From the NCBI RefSeq assembly GCF_000014865.1, contig NC_008576.1:3304001-3368000 (forward strand): 64,000 nucleotides of DNA, given 5' to 3'. Of the stretch, positions 1 to 8,323 are shown piece by piece; position 1 is the stretch's first letter; every line of letters begins with the position of its first letter. The notes beneath the pieces are model-generated. The model searched no databases and had not been told where the DNA came from. It worked only from the letters and a program-made list of their open reading frames with translations. This DNA comes from Magnetococcus marinus MC-1. GTDB taxonomy: Bacteria > Pseudomonadota > Magnetococcia > Magnetococcales > Magnetococcaceae. The position numbers and the translations under genes were made by a program.

Positions 1-500
1 TTGCCCTTATCCACCTTCTCAATTAGGTCAGGGGTGCCCTTGCGTAGGACGCGGGATGCGCTTTCGACGGACCGTGCTGATACGTTGGCCAATTCCGCAG
101 CATGTTCACGAGAAGCCCCAACTTTACCTTGTGGCAAATTTGCCATAGGGTCTGATGAGCCTCCCTGTAACATCCGTGAACGCGCCTCCTCCTCAAACAT
201 GGGCTTCAATCGTGCTGCCACCATGGCCCGTTGGGATTCGTTAAGATGACGGCGGTGTAGGTTGAGACTGATAGAGAACGCCACGGGGTCATCCCCCTGG
301 TAGATTTCTACAGATGGCTCTGCTCCGATGGTGCAGCAGGCGTTGTAACGGTTCCGACCATCCAGAATTCGGCCATCGGCATGCAGCCAGATGGGTTCAC
401 GCTGCCCATGATCACGCATGTCCTGGGTCAGCTCATTGAGTTCCTGCTCTGACATCAACGGGAAGATGTCGGCGATGGGGTGAAATTCATAGGTTTTCAT
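1..500 (-). CDS. ParB-like nuclease-domain protein, 3' end beyond the window
   Basis: Reading leftward from the ATG at 500, the first 166 residues resemble ParB/Spo0J N-terminal domain proteins of phages and plasmids. Visible are the DGRNRYNA box (about residues 46-53) and NLHRRHLNESQRAM (about 80-93). The start is fixed by AGGAG a few bases upstream. It is the last visible gene of the leftward operon that begins at 5636, 15 bp after the small gene at 516-956. Such proteins bind DNA and hydrolyse CTP in plasmid partition, or act as regulators in mobile elements; which applies here cannot be told. The C-terminal HTH begins to appear (residues near 135-150) before the window ends. Confidence 0.8.
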   Translation of the reverse strand, partial: MKTYEFHPIADIFPLMSEQELNELTQDMRDHGQREPIWLHADGRILDGRNRYNACCTIGAEPSVEIYQGDDPVAFSISLNLHRRHLNESQRAMVAARLKPMFEEEARSRMLQGGSSDPMANLPQGKVGASREHAAELANVSARSVESASRVLRKGTPDLIEKVDKG

Positions 501-515
501 CGAGGTTCTCCTCGT

Positions 516-956
516 TTAGAACGGTATGTCATCAAGCAGCGTATCGGGGGTCGCTTTGGCCATATATTCCTGGTAGGCGGTGATGACCACCTCCACCATG
601 GTGAGCACCTCTTCCTTGCTGTACGACGCAAGGGGGCGCTGCATATCGACACTGGCTACGTACTCGCCCAATAGCGGCAGTGTTGCCGCCATAGCTGCTT
701 TTTCCAGTTTGGTAGCGTCAACCATGTTGCGCACCTCCAGTAACAGATCCACCGGCACTGCCCTGACCTTGCCAAGCAGCCAGATCAGCACATGCTGGGG
801 ATGGTTTTCCAGATGGCGCTGAAAGAGCTGTTTCTCTTTACGCTGCAAAGCGCCCAGACCGATTCGGCGGGTTTTTAACCCTGGGGGTAGTGATACCCAC
901 CCCCAGGCCGGGTCGTGCCAGGTACTTGGCCGCCTTGTCCACGCCATAGCCATCAC
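516..956 (-). CDS. Small protein with SSB-like C-terminal tail, unknown function
   Basis: About 146 residues, not recognised as a named family. It starts with GTG at 956 (or ATG at 953), overlapping the helicase stop, which implies translational coupling. The C-terminus reads LLDDIPF, almost the acidic tip of bacterial single-stranded DNA-binding protein (DDDIPF), which recruits RecQ, PriA, RecO and other DNA-repair enzymes. The body is helical, with no OB-fold signature that I can see. In an operon with a helicase, an AAA ATPase and a DUF669 protein, a role in handling single-stranded DNA is plausible but inferred. The gene is absent from the visible part of copy 2, which ends in the helicase. 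Confidence 0.7.
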   Translation of the reverse strand: MMAMAWTRRPSTWHDPAWGWVSLPPGLKTRRIGLGALQRKEKQLFQRHLENHPQHVLIWLLGKVRAVPVDLLLEVRNMVDATKLEKAAMAATLPLLGEYVASVDMQRPLASYSKEEVLTMVEVVITAYQEYMAKATPDTLLDDIPF

Positions 957-2641
957 GCCACCTCCGACAGAGCCTGACGATCCGCCTGAAAGATCAGGTT
1001 GCGAATGACCGATTTGTTAAACCGAAAGGTGAGTAGCGCAGAGGCTTGATAACGGGTCATACCCATATCCATCTGCATATCAGGCGGAAGATATTTCAGC
1101 TGCTTATCCGTTGGTGGCTGATTAAGCCAGGACTTGGTTTTGTGGGCCGACTCATCACTCTCATGCTCATTGAGCCAGTCATCGGCGGCCGCCAGGCAGA
1201 CAGTACGTTCCCCGATGGAGAGCAGCCGGGTAGGCTGTCCTTTTACCCCACCCACTGCATGCCAGAAGCCGTTAAGGTAGAAGACACCGCCCCAGGCATT
1301 AAAGCCCCCCGCCATCATGGCGGCATCATCACCAAACAGGTCCACCCAGCGAAAACTGGAGCGGGCCAGAAGGTCCACCTCGGACATGATGAAATCGGCG
1401 ATCGACTCAGGATTATCCTCAGGGCTAGTTACGAATTCCCAGATATAGCCGCAGAGTGAGCACTCCTGCATGGCAATGGGAAGAATGGCTTCGCATTGGG
1501 GGCATTGCTTGGTAGGCGCTTCCCCCGTCAGCTCTTTGCCATCCAGATTCACATCCTGCTCAAGAGAGCCATGCAGCAGGGATGAGATACCAAAATCCAA
1601 CACCACGCAGTCGTTTTTAATCACCCCGGGGTATTCGTTGGGATCGACGGTACGCAGCCCCCTGCCCACCATCTGGATCATAGTGGATTTAAACGAACTG
1701 GGTCTGAGCAGCACGACACAGGAGGCCGGAGGATGGTCGTAGCCCTCAGTGAGGACCGCGACGTTCACCACCACCATGGCCGACCCCTTTTCAAACCGGG
1801 ATAAGGTGGCTTTCCGCTCTGCTGAAGAGAGCTCCCCATGAACCATCACCGCTTCAACATCAGCTGCATTGAAAGCGTCGGTGACATTGCGGGCATGATC
1901 TACGGTGGAACAGAACACCACCGTTTTTCGGGTTCCTGCTTTCTCCTTCCAATGCTTGACCACCGCCTCGGTAACCGGAGCCTTGTTCATCACCCGATCC
2001 ACCTCAGCCATATCGAAGTCATCCACCGTTTTGCGGACGTTTTTCAGCGCCTCCTGGGCCCCCACATCGATGACAAAGGTGCGGGGTTTGACCAGATTGC
2101 CCGCTTGGATCAATTCACCCAGTCGGACCTGGTCTGCGACATTGCTGAAAATAGGTCGCAGGGCCTGTTTATCTCCCCTCCCGGGCGTAGCGGTAAGACC
2201 GTAAATGCGGCAGTCCGGATTGCGATCCAGAGCGGTATCGATGATACGCCGGTAGCTGTTGGCCGCTGCATGGTGCGCCTCATCAATCACCAACAGGTCC
2301 AGCTCTGGCATGGCGTCCAAATTTTGCTGACGCGCCAGGGTCGGCACCATGGCAAAGGTGGCGCGACCGCGCCACGATTTGCCACGGGCATCCACCACGG
2401 AGGTAGAAAGCCCTGGATTGACCTTGGTGAACTTCATCACATTCTGGCGGGTCAGCTCATCCCGGTGCGCCAGAATGCAGGCTTTTTCCTCCTTCTTTTT
2501 CAGCACCTTCCCAACGACAGAGGACAACATATAGGTCTTCCCCCCACCTGTGGGACAGACCCCGAGTGTATTGCCATGTTCCTTGAGAGCGGTCACTGAT
2601 CGCTCTACAAAGATTTTTTGGCGTGGTCTCAACATAACCAT
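953..2641 (-). CDS. DEAD/DEAH-box superfamily 2 helicase with zinc ribbon
   Basis: 562 residues. Walker A PTGGGKT lies near residue 30, the DEAH box (IDEAHHA) near 118, motif III TATPGRGD near 150 and motif VI QMVGRGLR near 330. A four-cysteine ribbon (CPQC...CSLC) follows near 378-397, then about 160 residues of unassigned C-terminal region. The layout matches RecG/UvrB-like or type III restriction-like SF2 helicases found in phage recombination modules. It starts after GAGGGGGTG and is preceded by the DUF669 gene 11 bp upstream. Copy 2 keeps only the helicase core. No nuclease domain is seen, so a restriction role is not supported. Confidence 0.85.
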   Translation of the reverse strand: MVMLRPRQKIFVERSVTALKEHGNTLGVCPTGGGKTYMLSSVVGKVLKKKEEKACILAHRDELTRQNVMKFTKVNPGLSTSVVDARGKSWRGRATFAMVPTLARQQNLDAMPELDLLVIDEAHHAAANSYRRIIDTALDRNPDCRIYGLTATPGRGDKQALRPIFSNVADQVRLGELIQAGNLVKPRTFVIDVGAQEALKNVRKTVDDFDMAEVDRVMNKAPVTEAVVKHWKEKAGTRKTVVFCSTVDHARNVTDAFNAADVEAVMVHGELSSAERKATLSRFEKGSAMVVVNVAVLTEGYDHPPASCVVLLRPSSFKSTMIQMVGRGLRTVDPNEYPGVIKNDCVVLDFGISSLLHGSLEQDVNLDGKELTGEAPTKQCPQCEAILPIAMQECSLCGYIWEFVTSPEDNPESIADFIMSEVDLLARSSFRWVDLFGDDAAMMAGGFNAWGGVFYLNGFWHAVGGVKGQPTRLLSIGERTVCLAAADDWLNEHESDESAHKTKSWLNQPPTDKQLKYLPPDMQMDMGMTRYQASALLTFRFNKSVIRNLIFQADRQALSEVA

Positions 2642-2652
2642 GGCTCACCCCC

Positions 2653-3300
2653 TCACTGTGCCCAACTGGGCGTTTGAGGAGGGGGTGCGGCCTGGGACTG
2701 ATGCTGAGGCGCAGGCTGCTGTTGCGCAGGGGGTTGCTGCCATCCCTGTCCAGCAGGTGGTGCCGCAGGCGCAGGAGTCCCACCACCACTGTAGCCCTGG
2801 TACTCCTTGTGATCCGGGGTAATGGCGAACTTGATGACGTTTTTATCAGAATCGTCCCGCTGATCCTTCTCAACATCGATCTTTGCTAAAAACTCAATGC
2901 CATCCAGATCGGCAAAGCCGTTGATGCGCCGCGCCTGTTGAGCCTGGGGTGAGTTATCCTTATCTTTCAGACCGCGAGAAGAGTTGAGGATGGCGCGGAT
3001 GAAAGAGCGTCCCATATTGCCCCATTCCGGACCCTTCTGGCTGAATAAGCCGATGTTGCTCCACACCTTCCGTTTGGCGTATTTGCCCTCAGTGATGACA
3101 TATTCTACCTTGAGGAAAACAGCCCCAGTGTCGGCATTACGCGTAGCATACCCACCTGTCCAACCCCGGTTGGGGTCATCATAACCGCCTGGCTTGATGG
3201 TCATGCGCACCGGCGCAATGGTCCCTTTGGGAATCAGGTCAAAACTTTGCTGACTCTCAGCGTTGTTGAAATCGTTCCAGTTGTTATCCATGATGGTCAT
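2653..3300 (-). CDS. DUF669-type phage recombination-associated protein
   Basis: 215 residues. The first 150 fit the DUF669 pattern of phage proteins encoded beside recombination ATPases (FDLIPKGT, then VEYVITEGKYAKRKVW). The last 55 residues are a low-complexity Pro/Gln/Ala tail, as in single-stranded DNA-binding proteins with disordered ends. The start overlaps the ATPase stop by four bases (ATGA), so the two are translated together. The family is known mainly from gene context; ssDNA binding is an inference from tail and neighbours. Copy 2 has a 218-residue version that differs mostly in the tail. Confidence 0.75.
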   Translation of the reverse strand: MTIMDNNWNDFNNAESQQSFDLIPKGTIAPVRMTIKPGGYDDPNRGWTGGYATRNADTGAVFLKVEYVITEGKYAKRKVWSNIGLFSQKGPEWGNMGRSFIRAILNSSRGLKDKDNSPQAQQARRINGFADLDGIEFLAKIDVEKDQRDDSDKNVIKFAITPDHKEYQGYSGGGTPAPAAPPAGQGWQQPPAQQQPAPQHQSQAAPPPQTPSWAQ

Positions 3301-4199
3301 GCTCCTGTGTTCATTGCCATGTCGACGGGGGCGCCGGTGGCGGGGGCGGCTTCGGTCACTTTCTCAGGGCGTTCGAAGCTAAGCCTTTCCGCTGCCGGTT
3401 TGCCGGGTTGATGTATTTTCTCCATGAGGCGACCCAGATGGGGCTCCTCCACCATGGTGAGGCGACCACTTCTGTCTTTAGCCGGGTATCCCCATGGATT
3501 GAGTGTCTGGCAGATGAAGGCTCGATAAGACGGACCCTCCTCGGGTTTGATCTCCACCATGCTGATGACCTGGTCAACAATGCCGGGCAGCTCCAGGCCG
3601 GTTTTAGAACCCTCGATCTGAGCGGTGTAGTAGCGCCGGTTGAAGTCGTCGGTCTTCTCATCGAGGATACCGACGAACCAAACGTTCTTGCCCCGGGTGT
3701 GCTGGAGATGGGTGATCCAGGCGATCATCTCCTGACCATGTAGACCGTAAGCGCCCCGCAGATCTGGTTTGCCGGTCTTCTCCGAAAAAGCTTGAGGCTG
3801 TCCCTTGCACCATTGGAAGCAGAGCCGTCCAGCCACGGTGATGCTGTCCACAAAGATGCTCTGATACTTGGCCATGACCCCGGGGTCACCATACTTCTGT
3901 AAAACAGCGTCGTAGTGCGCTTGGCTGTAGTGCTGATCATCCCTCAGCGCAGGGTTGGGGCCGCCAATGAACACCGCGATGTCGCGGCACTCGTCCCAAG
4001 TGCGGGGACGGATGGTGTCCCCGGGCCACCCCTCCACGGCCAGGTCTCCGGCCTCCAGGTCGAAGAACAGGGTGGAACTCGGATCGACGGACCATAGCAG
4101 CGAGGTCTTGCCGATGCCGCTGGGGCCCAGAATTACCCCCTTGATGCCCCGTTGCTCCGCCATGCGCTGGTCGGCGCTAATGATGGGGAGCCCGCTCAT
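3297..4199 (-). CDS. RecA-like AAA ATPase (Sak4-like single-strand annealing partner)
   Basis: 300 residues with Walker A GPSGIGKT near residues 26-33, a Walker B-like LFFDLEAGD near 45-55 and a second acidic strand SIFVDSITV. This is the layout of AAA_24 / Sak4 ATPases, phage proteins that promote single-strand annealing with an SSB partner. It is coupled by ATGA overlaps to the gene before (4196) and after (3300), so it is produced in step with the DUF669 protein. A role in element-encoded homologous recombination follows from the family. No missing catalytic residue was seen. The copy 2 protein is almost identical. Confidence 0.8.
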   Translation of the reverse strand: MSGLPIISADQRMAEQRGIKGVILGPSGIGKTSLLWSVDPSSTLFFDLEAGDLAVEGWPGDTIRPRTWDECRDIAVFIGGPNPALRDDQHYSQAHYDAVLQKYGDPGVMAKYQSIFVDSITVAGRLCFQWCKGQPQAFSEKTGKPDLRGAYGLHGQEMIAWITHLQHTRGKNVWFVGILDEKTDDFNRRYYTAQIEGSKTGLELPGIVDQVISMVEIKPEEGPSYRAFICQTLNPWGYPAKDRSGRLTMVEEPHLGRLMEKIHQPGKPAAERLSFERPEKVTEAAPATGAPVDMAMNTGA

Positions 4200-4999
4200 G
4201 CCGCGATCTCCTGCTCATCCTTCACCGACAGTTTGAAGGTGGGCTTGCCAGCCTTGACGGTGCGTGCTCCCTCAAAAGCACTTCGGATCTGGGAGGGCCA
4301 AGCCTTGAACTTGGTCTCGGGCACCTTGTAGTCGACATCCATGTACTCGTTGGGGTCTTCACCGGCTTTGCGGATCCGGTCGAACAGATCCGAGAGTCGC
4401 TTTTGATCCCAATGCGGGCGTTTTGGAAGCTCTGCCGTTACCTGCACATCGCCGTCGAGAAAGCGCACCGTGCCAAAGTCCTTACCAGCCTCTTTGCGCA
4501 GAAGATCAGCTTTATCTGCGTAACGACGTGAAATGACGCCTTCTAGAAACTCATTGGTCAACTTGGCCGACTCCACAGCTTTTGCCGCCTGTTGTTGCAG
4601 ATTGGCCAACTGTTCAGGAGAGAGTTCTGCCAGTTCGCCTATGGGCATGCTGTGTAACTCACTCAACGTGGGATTCATCTCTGTTTTCATGACTGTTTTC
4701 TCCTTCTTTTCCTCTTTGGGTTCGGGCTTCCACCGTGGAAGCACCATGTGCTGTAAAAACTGCTCTTGAATTCGGCCAAATGCCCGTTCATGGTCAATAT
4801 CTAGAACCTCACACACGAATCGAAAACTACCTGGCTCTTTGGATTGACTGAGAAACCACCGCCGCAAATGCCTCACATCCATTCGAAACAGGTGGTCGTT
4901 CCAAAGCTTTGGCTTCTTCTTCCCTTTTTTTAGAAGCCTGCCTGCATCACTAATGGCTTGAGCCAATACCGCACGCCAAAGATCAATTTCCGCTTCCAT
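4196..4999 (-). CDS. Two-domain protein of the recombination operon, unknown function
   Basis: 267 residues from the ATG at 4999 (MEAEIDLWRAV), which overlaps the end of the sigma-like gene by 17 bp. The N-terminal 100 residues resemble a short alphaproteobacterial phage family that begins with this same motif. A charged linker rich in Lys and Glu follows near residues 90-105. The remaining 165 residues contain a helical section and a conserved-looking block GTVRFLDGDVQV. An internal ATG at 4690, 11 bases after AAGGAG, could express the C-terminal part separately. No catalytic motif recognised. Confidence 0.65.
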   Translation of the reverse strand: MEAEIDLWRAVLAQAISDAGRLLKKGKKKPKLWNDHLFRMDVRHLRRWFLSQSKEPGSFRFVCEVLDIDHERAFGRIQEQFLQHMVLPRWKPEPKEEKKEKTVMKTEMNPTLSELHSMPIGELAELSPEQLANLQQQAAKAVESAKLTNEFLEGVISRRYADKADLLRKEAGKDFGTVRFLDGDVQVTAELPKRPHWDQKRLSDLFDRIRKAGEDPNEYMDVDYKVPETKFKAWPSQIRSAFEGARTVKAGKPTFKLSVKDEQEIAA

Positions 5000-5636
5000 G
5001 ACCCTTTTCCCCCGCTTGTGTGGTGTGTTTTTTGTGATGCACCCCCTTATCTGATATATACTCAGCTCTTGTTGAAATCGTCCCACGAGGCCGCGTTTTT
5101 TTTGGAAAACCAAACTGACAGAACGAGCGTCTCAGGTCGGCAATATGCCGATATAATGTGGTTTTACTGCACCCCATCTTTTTTGAAAGCACGTGGGTAC
5201 CGTAATAGGGAAGCAGATTGCACAGACGCTTCTGCATATCGGGTAGGCGCTGATAGTGATGGTGAAAATCGAGGCGAAGCTCTACCGCATCTGGACCCTC
5301 GAGGCTTCCCACATGACCGATAGCCCCTTCACGATCCAGATCGGTCAGGGTCTCCCACGAGAGTGAGTCATCACCTGGGAATCGGTGAGGGGCAGATGCC
5401 TTGTTCACCATGGTTGCGCAGCGGTTTTGTATCACCTTGTTCAGGAATGTCCGTTTGGTGCTGAGATCGGCATCAAAATTTGATTCACTCAGATGAGATG
5501 CGATTGCCAGTTCCTGCTCGACATCTTCTGCGTCCCAAGCTCTGAAGCAGGGCATCTCTGCCAATTGATTGGCCTTGTAGCGGATCAGCTTGATCGCTTG
5601 CGGATCCAGGCCGTTGTAGCTGTTGTTGGATAACAT
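4983..5636 (-). CDS. Sigma-70-like (ECF-type) RNA polymerase sigma factor
   Basis: 217 residues from the ATG at 5636, chosen because GGAGG precedes it by five bases; an in-frame extension to 5768 lacks such a site. Residues about 10-80 look like sigma region 2 (AWDAEDVEQELAI, then KVIQNRCA). Residues about 140-185 look like a region 4 helix-turn-helix (MGCSKTTLYRHIADLRRSF). It is first in the leftward recombination operon, so it may drive element transcription. The long interval upstream holds four TGTCTC repeats. Sequence similarity to sigma factors is moderate; a plain HTH regulator is the alternative. Confidence 0.65.
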   Translation of the reverse strand: MLSNNSYNGLDPQAIKLIRYKANQLAEMPCFRAWDAEDVEQELAIASHLSESNFDADLSTKRTFLNKVIQNRCATMVNKASAPHRFPGDDSLSWETLTDLDREGAIGHVGSLEGPDAVELRLDFHHHYQRLPDMQKRLCNLLPYYGTHVLSKKMGCSKTTLYRHIADLRRSFCQFGFPKKTRPRGTISTRAEYISDKGVHHKKHTTQAGEKGHGSGN

Positions 5637-5662
5637 GGTCGCCTCCGTTTCTGCGTTGTTGT

Positions 5663-5797
5663 TGGAGACAATTATCCCGTGTTGGAAACGGTTTTTTGAG
5701 GTCACTTGAAATTTTTGCGAGACAGATGCAGTTTTTCGCCCTCTATTTTTCAATGCCTTATAAAGCACAGTGAGACACTTTAAAAAATGGTGAGACA
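5663..5797 (-). repeat. Four direct TGTCTC repeats upstream of sigma-like gene
   Basis: Read on the minus strand, TGTCTCAC occurs at 5797-5790 and 5777-5770, with degenerate copies TGTCTCGC at 5724-5717 and TGTCTCCA at 5670-5663. Spacings are 20, 53 and 54 bp. A TATAAG hexamer just downstream of the second copy may be a -10 box. All four repeats recur in copy 2 at the same offset. They could be binding sites for an element regulator or iteron-like sites. Confidence 0.45.
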
Positions 5798-5841
5798 GTT
5801 GGGTGTATTCATCCCCAAAATCAGAGGGTGGAAAAGCGGAT

Positions 5842-5869
5842 AAAAAAAACTCAGACCAACTGGCCTGAG
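5842..5869 (-). terminator. Rho-independent terminator of the two-gene cassette
   Basis: On the minus strand CTCAGGCC-AGTT-GGTCTGAG forms an eight-pair stem (one G-U) followed by eight T. It lies 33 bp past the stop of the 369-aa gene and separates that operon from the sigma-like gene. Confidence 0.85.
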
Positions 5870-5901
5870 CATAGGGGGGGTGATTTGATTGTAGATGAGG
5901 T

Positions 5902-7011
5902 TCAGCGGGACTGCGGTGCTCTAATCAGGACCATATGAGGGTTGATTCGGTATCCCTGTTGGCCTCGCCGGTTTTTGAGGTTTTCAATGATACTGTCCTG
6001 CATGATAGGTAGACCCAGCTGTTTTCGGATCAGCTCCATCATCATTTTGCGTAGACGATTGAGATAGCGCCGTACCGTAACGGCATCAACCACCTCATCG
6101 GCATTCTCACTCTGAAACGCATCAGTAAGTTTGTCAGCCGTGATGATCTGATGCTCGTCAGCTGGTTTGTTCCCCATCACATCTTTGAGAAACTGCCGCC
6201 AGAGGATGCCAAAGATCTTCAACTGGGCTGTAGCTTTGGCCCCCGTAGCTTCGATACCATTGATCAAGATCTGCTCACCATTGAACGCCACCTGAAACTG
6301 GACATCAGAGTCGACCTGTTCGGGGGGATGATGATAAAGGGGTGTAATCACTTTGTTGTAGATCGGCACCGAGGTATGCGTCAACACAGGTGGCTGCGCA
6401 TGCAAGGCATCACGCATCAATGAGGCAAGGTCCTGATCCCCTCGTATCAACTGTGATAGTGATGTCTTGATCAACCAGGGCTCTTCAAGAAGCCGCAGCT
6501 CAGCATTGCGGTCATGCAGAGCAACCACCACCGTCGGCGTTGAGGCCACATAGTCCCGTGAGAGGTACTTGGGATGCTCACACACCTCAACCACGCAGAC
6601 AATCACCTCGCCATCGGCATGGTCACATCGATAGACTCCGTCCGTCAGGGCACGCATGGAGCCGATGGCCTCAATCTCTTCTTGCAGAAAGGAGAGTGCC
6701 CCCTCCTGATCCACCCGATAGCACAGCTCCTGAAAGGTCTGTTTCTCGTCATACTCAGGATAGACCGGATGATTGCACTCCGGGCAGCGGTAATCATCTG
6801 CCCCCTCATCCAGGCTATCCACCAAGCGGACTCTTCCACTACATAGATGATTTGGCGGGGGGTAGTCACGATCCTCAGGATTGGAACAGAGGACGTAGGT
6901 GTAAAGATCTGATGTGATCACCCCCATCTCTTCCAACTTGGCCACTTCCAATAAAAGCGCGTCCGATGGGCGATCCACACTCCAGCCGCTTTCAAGCATC
7001 AGCATCTTCAT
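5902..7011 (-). CDS. Zinc-ribbon / winged-helix protein of unrecognised family (cassette gene B)
   Basis: 369 residues. The N-terminal 35 residues look like a short helical DNA-binding segment. A cysteine cluster follows (C near 47 and 57, then CPEC near 75-78), as in a zinc ribbon. The middle has an EVIVCVVEV strand. The C-terminus (about 295-360) resembles an OmpR-type winged helix ending in NRRGQQGYRINP. The start overlaps the previous gene by ATGA, so it is translationally coupled. The protein is identical in copy 2, unlike most element genes, which suggests recent conversion or constraint. I do not recognise the family; transcription factor or nucleic-acid-binding effector are both possible. 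Confidence 0.7.
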   Translation of the reverse strand: MKMLMLESGWSVDRPSDALLLEVAKLEEMGVITSDLYTYVLCSNPEDRDYPPPNHLCSGRVRLVDSLDEGADDYRCPECNHPVYPEYDEKQTFQELCYRVDQEGALSFLQEEIEAIGSMRALTDGVYRCDHADGEVIVCVVEVCEHPKYLSRDYVASTPTVVVALHDRNAELRLLEEPWLIKTSLSQLIRGDQDLASLMRDALHAQPPVLTHTSVPIYNKVITPLYHHPPEQVDSDVQFQVAFNGEQILINGIEATGAKATAQLKIFGILWRQFLKDVMGNKPADEHQIITADKLTDAFQSENADEVVDAVTVRRYLNRLRKMMMELIRKQLGLPIMQDSIIENLKNRRGQQGYRINPHMVLIRAPQSR

Positions 7012-8249
7012 GATCTGTGCTTCTTCTCAATGGAGACCATGTGGAAGCCAAAACGTGAAGAGAGCAGCTTTTCAAAAGCGACCCGTTCACGGATGGACAG
7101 GGGCTGATCCGAATAGCGCACAGTGAACATGTCATCACACCCCAGAATCGATTCAAACTGCATCCGCACCCGTTTACCCTGATAGAGCACTTGGATGTAG
7201 TCAATATTATCAAAGGGGGTAAAGACATTTCCGAACACATGTTGAAGATGCGCTACAGGGCGGCTGATGGATTTGTCATCCCGCAGGCGCAGCTTTCCCT
7301 CCCCTTTGAAGGGAGAGGCTTGCAGTTGAAGCTCAACCAATGACAGCCCATAGGGGGTGCCCCTTACCAACTGCTCAAAAAAGCGTTTGATCTGGCTTAC
7401 CTCGTCGCCCAGCCTCAAGTTCTCATATTTACAACCTTGTCTGAAATAGGCGGTCGCGATCCTATTGGCGATCTCAAGGGGAACAGAAGGACTGGAGGAT
7501 GATATCCTTACTCCACGGGCGTTGGCTTCAAAATCCAGGATGATCCATTCTGGATGAAAGCCGTGGACAATGCCCACCTTCTGCACAATCTTGCTTGGCT
7601 TTTCAGCACGGCGGATGAACAGCATGGGGCGGCCATCCTCTACCAGCATGCCCTTGAAGTCACAAGTACGCTGATCATCCTTCTTGAGGTCGTATTCAGT
7701 CAGAATCTCACAGATACGCTCTGGCTGCAGAAACCCTTCAAACGGCATATCATGCTTACAATCCGTTGGACCAGACAACTGCATACAGGCAAAGCCACTT
7801 TTCTGCAGTTTATCCAGTAGGAACACATCCTTAAGCCCATTGGGATTCTGGCTAAATAGCGCAAACAGCAGCGATTTGGTGTCATACGTGGTATCGTTGA
7901 TCTGGCAGTCACGAAGGGTTCGCTGATCTAACGTCGCCATGGCATACTCGGTAATGGTCACCTTAGATTTGCGGTAGGCAAAGTGATCAACTAGCCGGTA
8001 AGGGGATAACACCTCACCCAGAGCCTTCAGCGCCTCTCGACGATCAGGTAACGAGTCCCTGGTGATGGTATGGGTGCAGCGACACAGCATGGCAAGTTGA
8101 CGCCCAGTTAGTTTGTCCACCCACTCCGCCATGGACCGTTCAGATTCCAATTCGGGAAGCAAATGCTGCAGACCGATCTCCAGCTCATCATCCCAAAACT
8201 CTACTTTAGGCGCAGCCGCCCGCTCAAGCACTTCCTCTATGGTGCCCAT
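7008..8249 (-). CDS. Unrecognised 413-aa protein (cassette gene A)
   Basis: 413 residues with no motif that I can assign. A mixed alpha/beta fold is suggested by strands such as EWIILDFEAN (near 240) and DYIQVLYQGKRVRMQF (near 355). The middle region has several cysteines but no clear ribbon. The start is preceded by AGGAGAGG. It is coupled to gene B by a 4-bp overlap and lies 74 bp downstream of the ImmA-like protease, behind its own palindrome at 8279-8296. It differs from copy 2 at only a few residues. Function unknown; the context suggests an effector held under XRE/ImmA control. Confidence 0.7.
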   Translation of the reverse strand: MGTIEEVLERAAAPKVEFWDDELEIGLQHLLPELESERSMAEWVDKLTGRQLAMLCRCTHTITRDSLPDRREALKALGEVLSPYRLVDHFAYRKSKVTITEYAMATLDQRTLRDCQINDTTYDTKSLLFALFSQNPNGLKDVFLLDKLQKSGFACMQLSGPTDCKHDMPFEGFLQPERICEILTEYDLKKDDQRTCDFKGMLVEDGRPMLFIRRAEKPSKIVQKVGIVHGFHPEWIILDFEANARGVRISSSSPSVPLEIANRIATAYFRQGCKYENLRLGDEVSQIKRFFEQLVRGTPYGLSLVELQLQASPFKGEGKLRLRDDKSISRPVAHLQHVFGNVFTPFDNIDYIQVLYQGKRVRMQFESILGCDDMFTVRYSDQPLSIRERVAFEKLLSSRFGFHMVSIEKKHRS

Positions 8250-8278
8250 GGACCTCTCCTATCTCTGCTTTTATTATT

Positions 8279-8296
8279 GTTTAATGAACACTAAAC
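8279..8296. promoter_or_regulatory. Putative XRE operator 2 (GTTTA-N8-TAAAC)
   Basis: GTTTAATGAACACTAAAC is an 18-bp interrupted palindrome in the promoter interval of cassette gene A. On the minus strand it is followed at once by an AT-rich AATAAT that could be a -10 box. The same arms and spacing occur at 9396-9413 in front of the XRE gene, and both are kept in copy 2. Confidence 0.6.
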
Positions 8297-8323
8297 CTCG
8301 CAAACAAAAAATATATGTGTGCC

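Noticed and set aside
1838..2599. 253-aa frame antisense to the helicase
   Set aside because: The minus strand encodes all SF2 helicase motifs; the antisense frame is low-information, and the equivalent in copy 2 (49563-50354) diverges as expected for noncoding shadow.
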